Assembly (NCBI GenBank): GCA_016706595.1
Contig: JADJJH010000003.1
Location: 248,001 to 312,000, forward strand
Source of the DNA: Bacteroidota bacterium
GTDB taxonomy: Bacteria > Bacteroidota > Bacteroidia > Chitinophagales > Chitinophagaceae
DNA: 64,000 bases
Direction of reading: 5' to 3'
In this document: positions 62,855-64,000 of the stretch, piece by piece
Numbering within the stretch: the stretch's first letter is position 1
Layout of the letters: each line of letters begins with the position of its first letter
Program-made: the position numbers and the translations under genes
Notes under the pieces: generated by a model
The model's database searches: none
The model's input: only the letters and a program-made list of their open reading frames with translations
What the model was told of the DNA's origin: nothing

Positions 62855-64000
62855 CTAATTCGCCATTTGCATCTCAGGCATAATTATCTCTGCTTGTTGA
62901 TCGCCATCATATTGTAACCAAACCTTGCTTGGGTTTAATACTATTCGACCTTCGTTTTTAAATTCATTAAAATTGAAATCTAGATCAATGGCAACATAGC
63001 GATACTTATGATGATTTAATTGCAAGCTTTCTATTTGTTGTTGAACTAATTTTTTATCGTAGTTTGCTAAAAACAACATTTTAGGTTTTACTTTATAATA
63101 GCTGTAATAATCAAGGGCTATCAATTGATGCAAAATGCGATCGGCGGCGAAATGTGTTTGCGCATACTCATACAGTATGGTATAAATTTCTTCGAGGGTA
63201 TGTTTAAAAAAATTACTTTTTTGAATGAACAAATTTCCAACACCTTGTAAAAAATCAAAGATACTATACTTGGCAGTTACATATTTTAATGTATGAAAAG
63301 CGCGTTTTCGATTCCAATAAATTTCAAGTGCATTTTCAAGTATCACAATGTCATTCAACTGTTCTTTACTTAAATATTTGCTTTCAATAATTTGGTAGGG
63401 TGGCATCGGATCGAACTTGTATTCATGCTGTTCGTATTTATCACGTACCGGTGTGCCTTTCAAAAACTTCAAAAAGCCTAATTGTAATTCGGGCGCAAAG
63501 AGTTTAAAAACTTCTTCGAAACTGAATTTAATATCTTCATAATAATCGAGGGGTAAGCCTACTATCAAATCTAAATGCATCTCAATTTTATTATCGAGTT
63601 GTTTAATGATAGCACTTGTTTTATCGAAATTTTGTTTACGGCTGACCTCTAAATTTGCTTTTTGATTTACAGTTTGAATACCAATTTCAAATCGAAATAA
63701 ATCCGGCGGAATATGGGCTTGGATATAGGCGATGATATCAGGATGTACAATGTCGGCCGTTATCTCAAACTGAAATACATTGCCCTTACGATGATTTGCC
63801 AAAATATATTCGAACATACCAATCGTAAAATCTTTTTTGATATTGAAAGTTCGATCTAAGAATTTTATCACCTTGCCATATTGCATCATAAACTGTAAAG
63901 TACGTTTGATGCTTACATCCGGTAAGTAACGCACTTTATTATCTAAACTTGCTAAACAAAATTCGCATTTGTACGGACAACCCCTCGAGGTTTCAATATA
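62855..64000 (-). CDS. B12-binding-type radical SAM protein with DUF4080 C-terminus, 5' part missing
   Basis: The frame stays open to the window end, so the real start is beyond 64000. On the minus strand 63934-64000 encodes RGCPYKCEFC, the CxxxCxxC cluster motif of radical SAM enzymes, followed directly by the visible C-terminal 359 residues. DADIVHPDII-like strands, FRFEIGIQTVN and the GLPLDYYEDI segment belong to the radical SAM barrel. The C-terminal roughly 170 residues fit DUF4080. Members of this group usually carry an N-terminal B12-binding domain, which would be outside the window. Substrate unknown. Confidence 0.82.
   Translation of the reverse strand, partial: YIETSRGCPYKCEFCLASLDNKVRYLPDVSIKRTLQFMMQYGKVIKFLDRTFNIKKDFTIGMFEYILANHRKGNVFQFEITADIVHPDIIAYIQAHIPPDLFRFEIGIQTVNQKANLEVSRKQNFDKTSAIIKQLDNKIEMHLDLIVGLPLDYYEDIKFSFEEVFKLFAPELQLGFLKFLKGTPVRDKYEQHEYKFDPMPPYQIIESKYLSKEQLNDIVILENALEIYWNRKRAFHTLKYVTAKYSIFDFLQGVGNLFIQKSNFFKHTLEEIYTILYEYAQTHFAADRILHQLIALDYYSYYKVKPKMLFLANYDKKLVQQQIESLQLNHHKYRYVAIDLDFNFNEFKNEGRIVLNPSKVWLQYDGDQQAEIIMPEMQMAN

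Overview
The window is a 64 kb piece of a chromosome from a member of the Bacteroidota. By eye the DNA is AT-rich. Supporting signs are proteins ending in type IX secretion (T9SS) sorting domains, a PorP/SprF-type and a PorE-like protein, a division cluster in the Bacteroidota arrangement (MurE with the DNPR motif of meso-diaminopimelate enzymes, FtsZ with a very long acidic tail), TAnnTTTG promoter boxes in front of many genes, and A-rich leaders instead of Shine-Dalgarno sequences. No rRNA, tRNA, CRISPR array, prophage or complete insertion sequence was found. Genus cannot be fixed from the sequence alone.

Region by region: 1-13082 is the peptidoglycan and division (dcw) cluster, ftsI(partial)-murE-mraY-murD-ftsW-murG-murC-ftsQ-ftsA-ftsZ, tightly packed and probably one transcription unit. 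13083-22800 is a housekeeping mixture: clpS, a methyltransferase, a PAP2-like membrane protein, pyruvate dehydrogenase E1 beta, ribD with a DMT exporter, a YigZ/IMPACT protein, a lipoprotein serine hydrolase and an acyl-CoA dehydrogenase. The last two are separated by a pure 8-bp tandem repeat of about 22 copies. 22929-24396 holds a RAYT-type (REP-associated tyrosine transposase) gene followed at once by a six-copy tandem array of hairpin units that fills the space up to the ftsK stop codon. 27060-33278 is a T9SS-type surface triad: a large secreted protein, a PorP/SprF protein and an OmpA/TPR/propeller protein. 33461-38745 runs on the minus strand (glycosyltransferase, DnaQ-like exonuclease, MauE-thioredoxin fusion, BLUF photoreceptor, TPR/PD40 envelope protein). 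38861-42946 holds rimM-trmD and lutB with a polysaccharide-deacetylase-like gene. 42958-47871 is again minus strand (TPR protein, secreted propeller protein, kdtA with a beta-barrel-like protein). 47985-51502 is a nucleotide-sugar block (aminotransferase, UDP-glucose dehydrogenase, UDP-xylose synthase). It is followed by a second palindromic array, 51503-52205, which abuts a small GIY-YIG nuclease gene. 52905-64000 carries an amino-acid permease, a T9SS type A protein, an M2 peptidase, queA with an unusual PLP enzyme, a lipoprotein, a PIN-domain toxin-antitoxin pair and a partial radical SAM gene.

The most unusual feature is the pair of palindromic arrays. Each fills a gap between two convergent genes, and each lies directly against the 3' end of a gene for a small hairpin- or DNA-cleaving enzyme (a Y1 transposase in one, a GIY-YIG nuclease in the other). 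Unit 1 carries four hairpins with a common GC-loop-GC core, arranged as two inverted plus two direct. Array 2 carries bulged hairpins in both orientations, whose outer stems differ in sequence but stay paired. The RAYT-REP link is known from other bacteria. A GIY-YIG enzyme in the same relation to a palindrome family is the best candidate here for an undescribed system.
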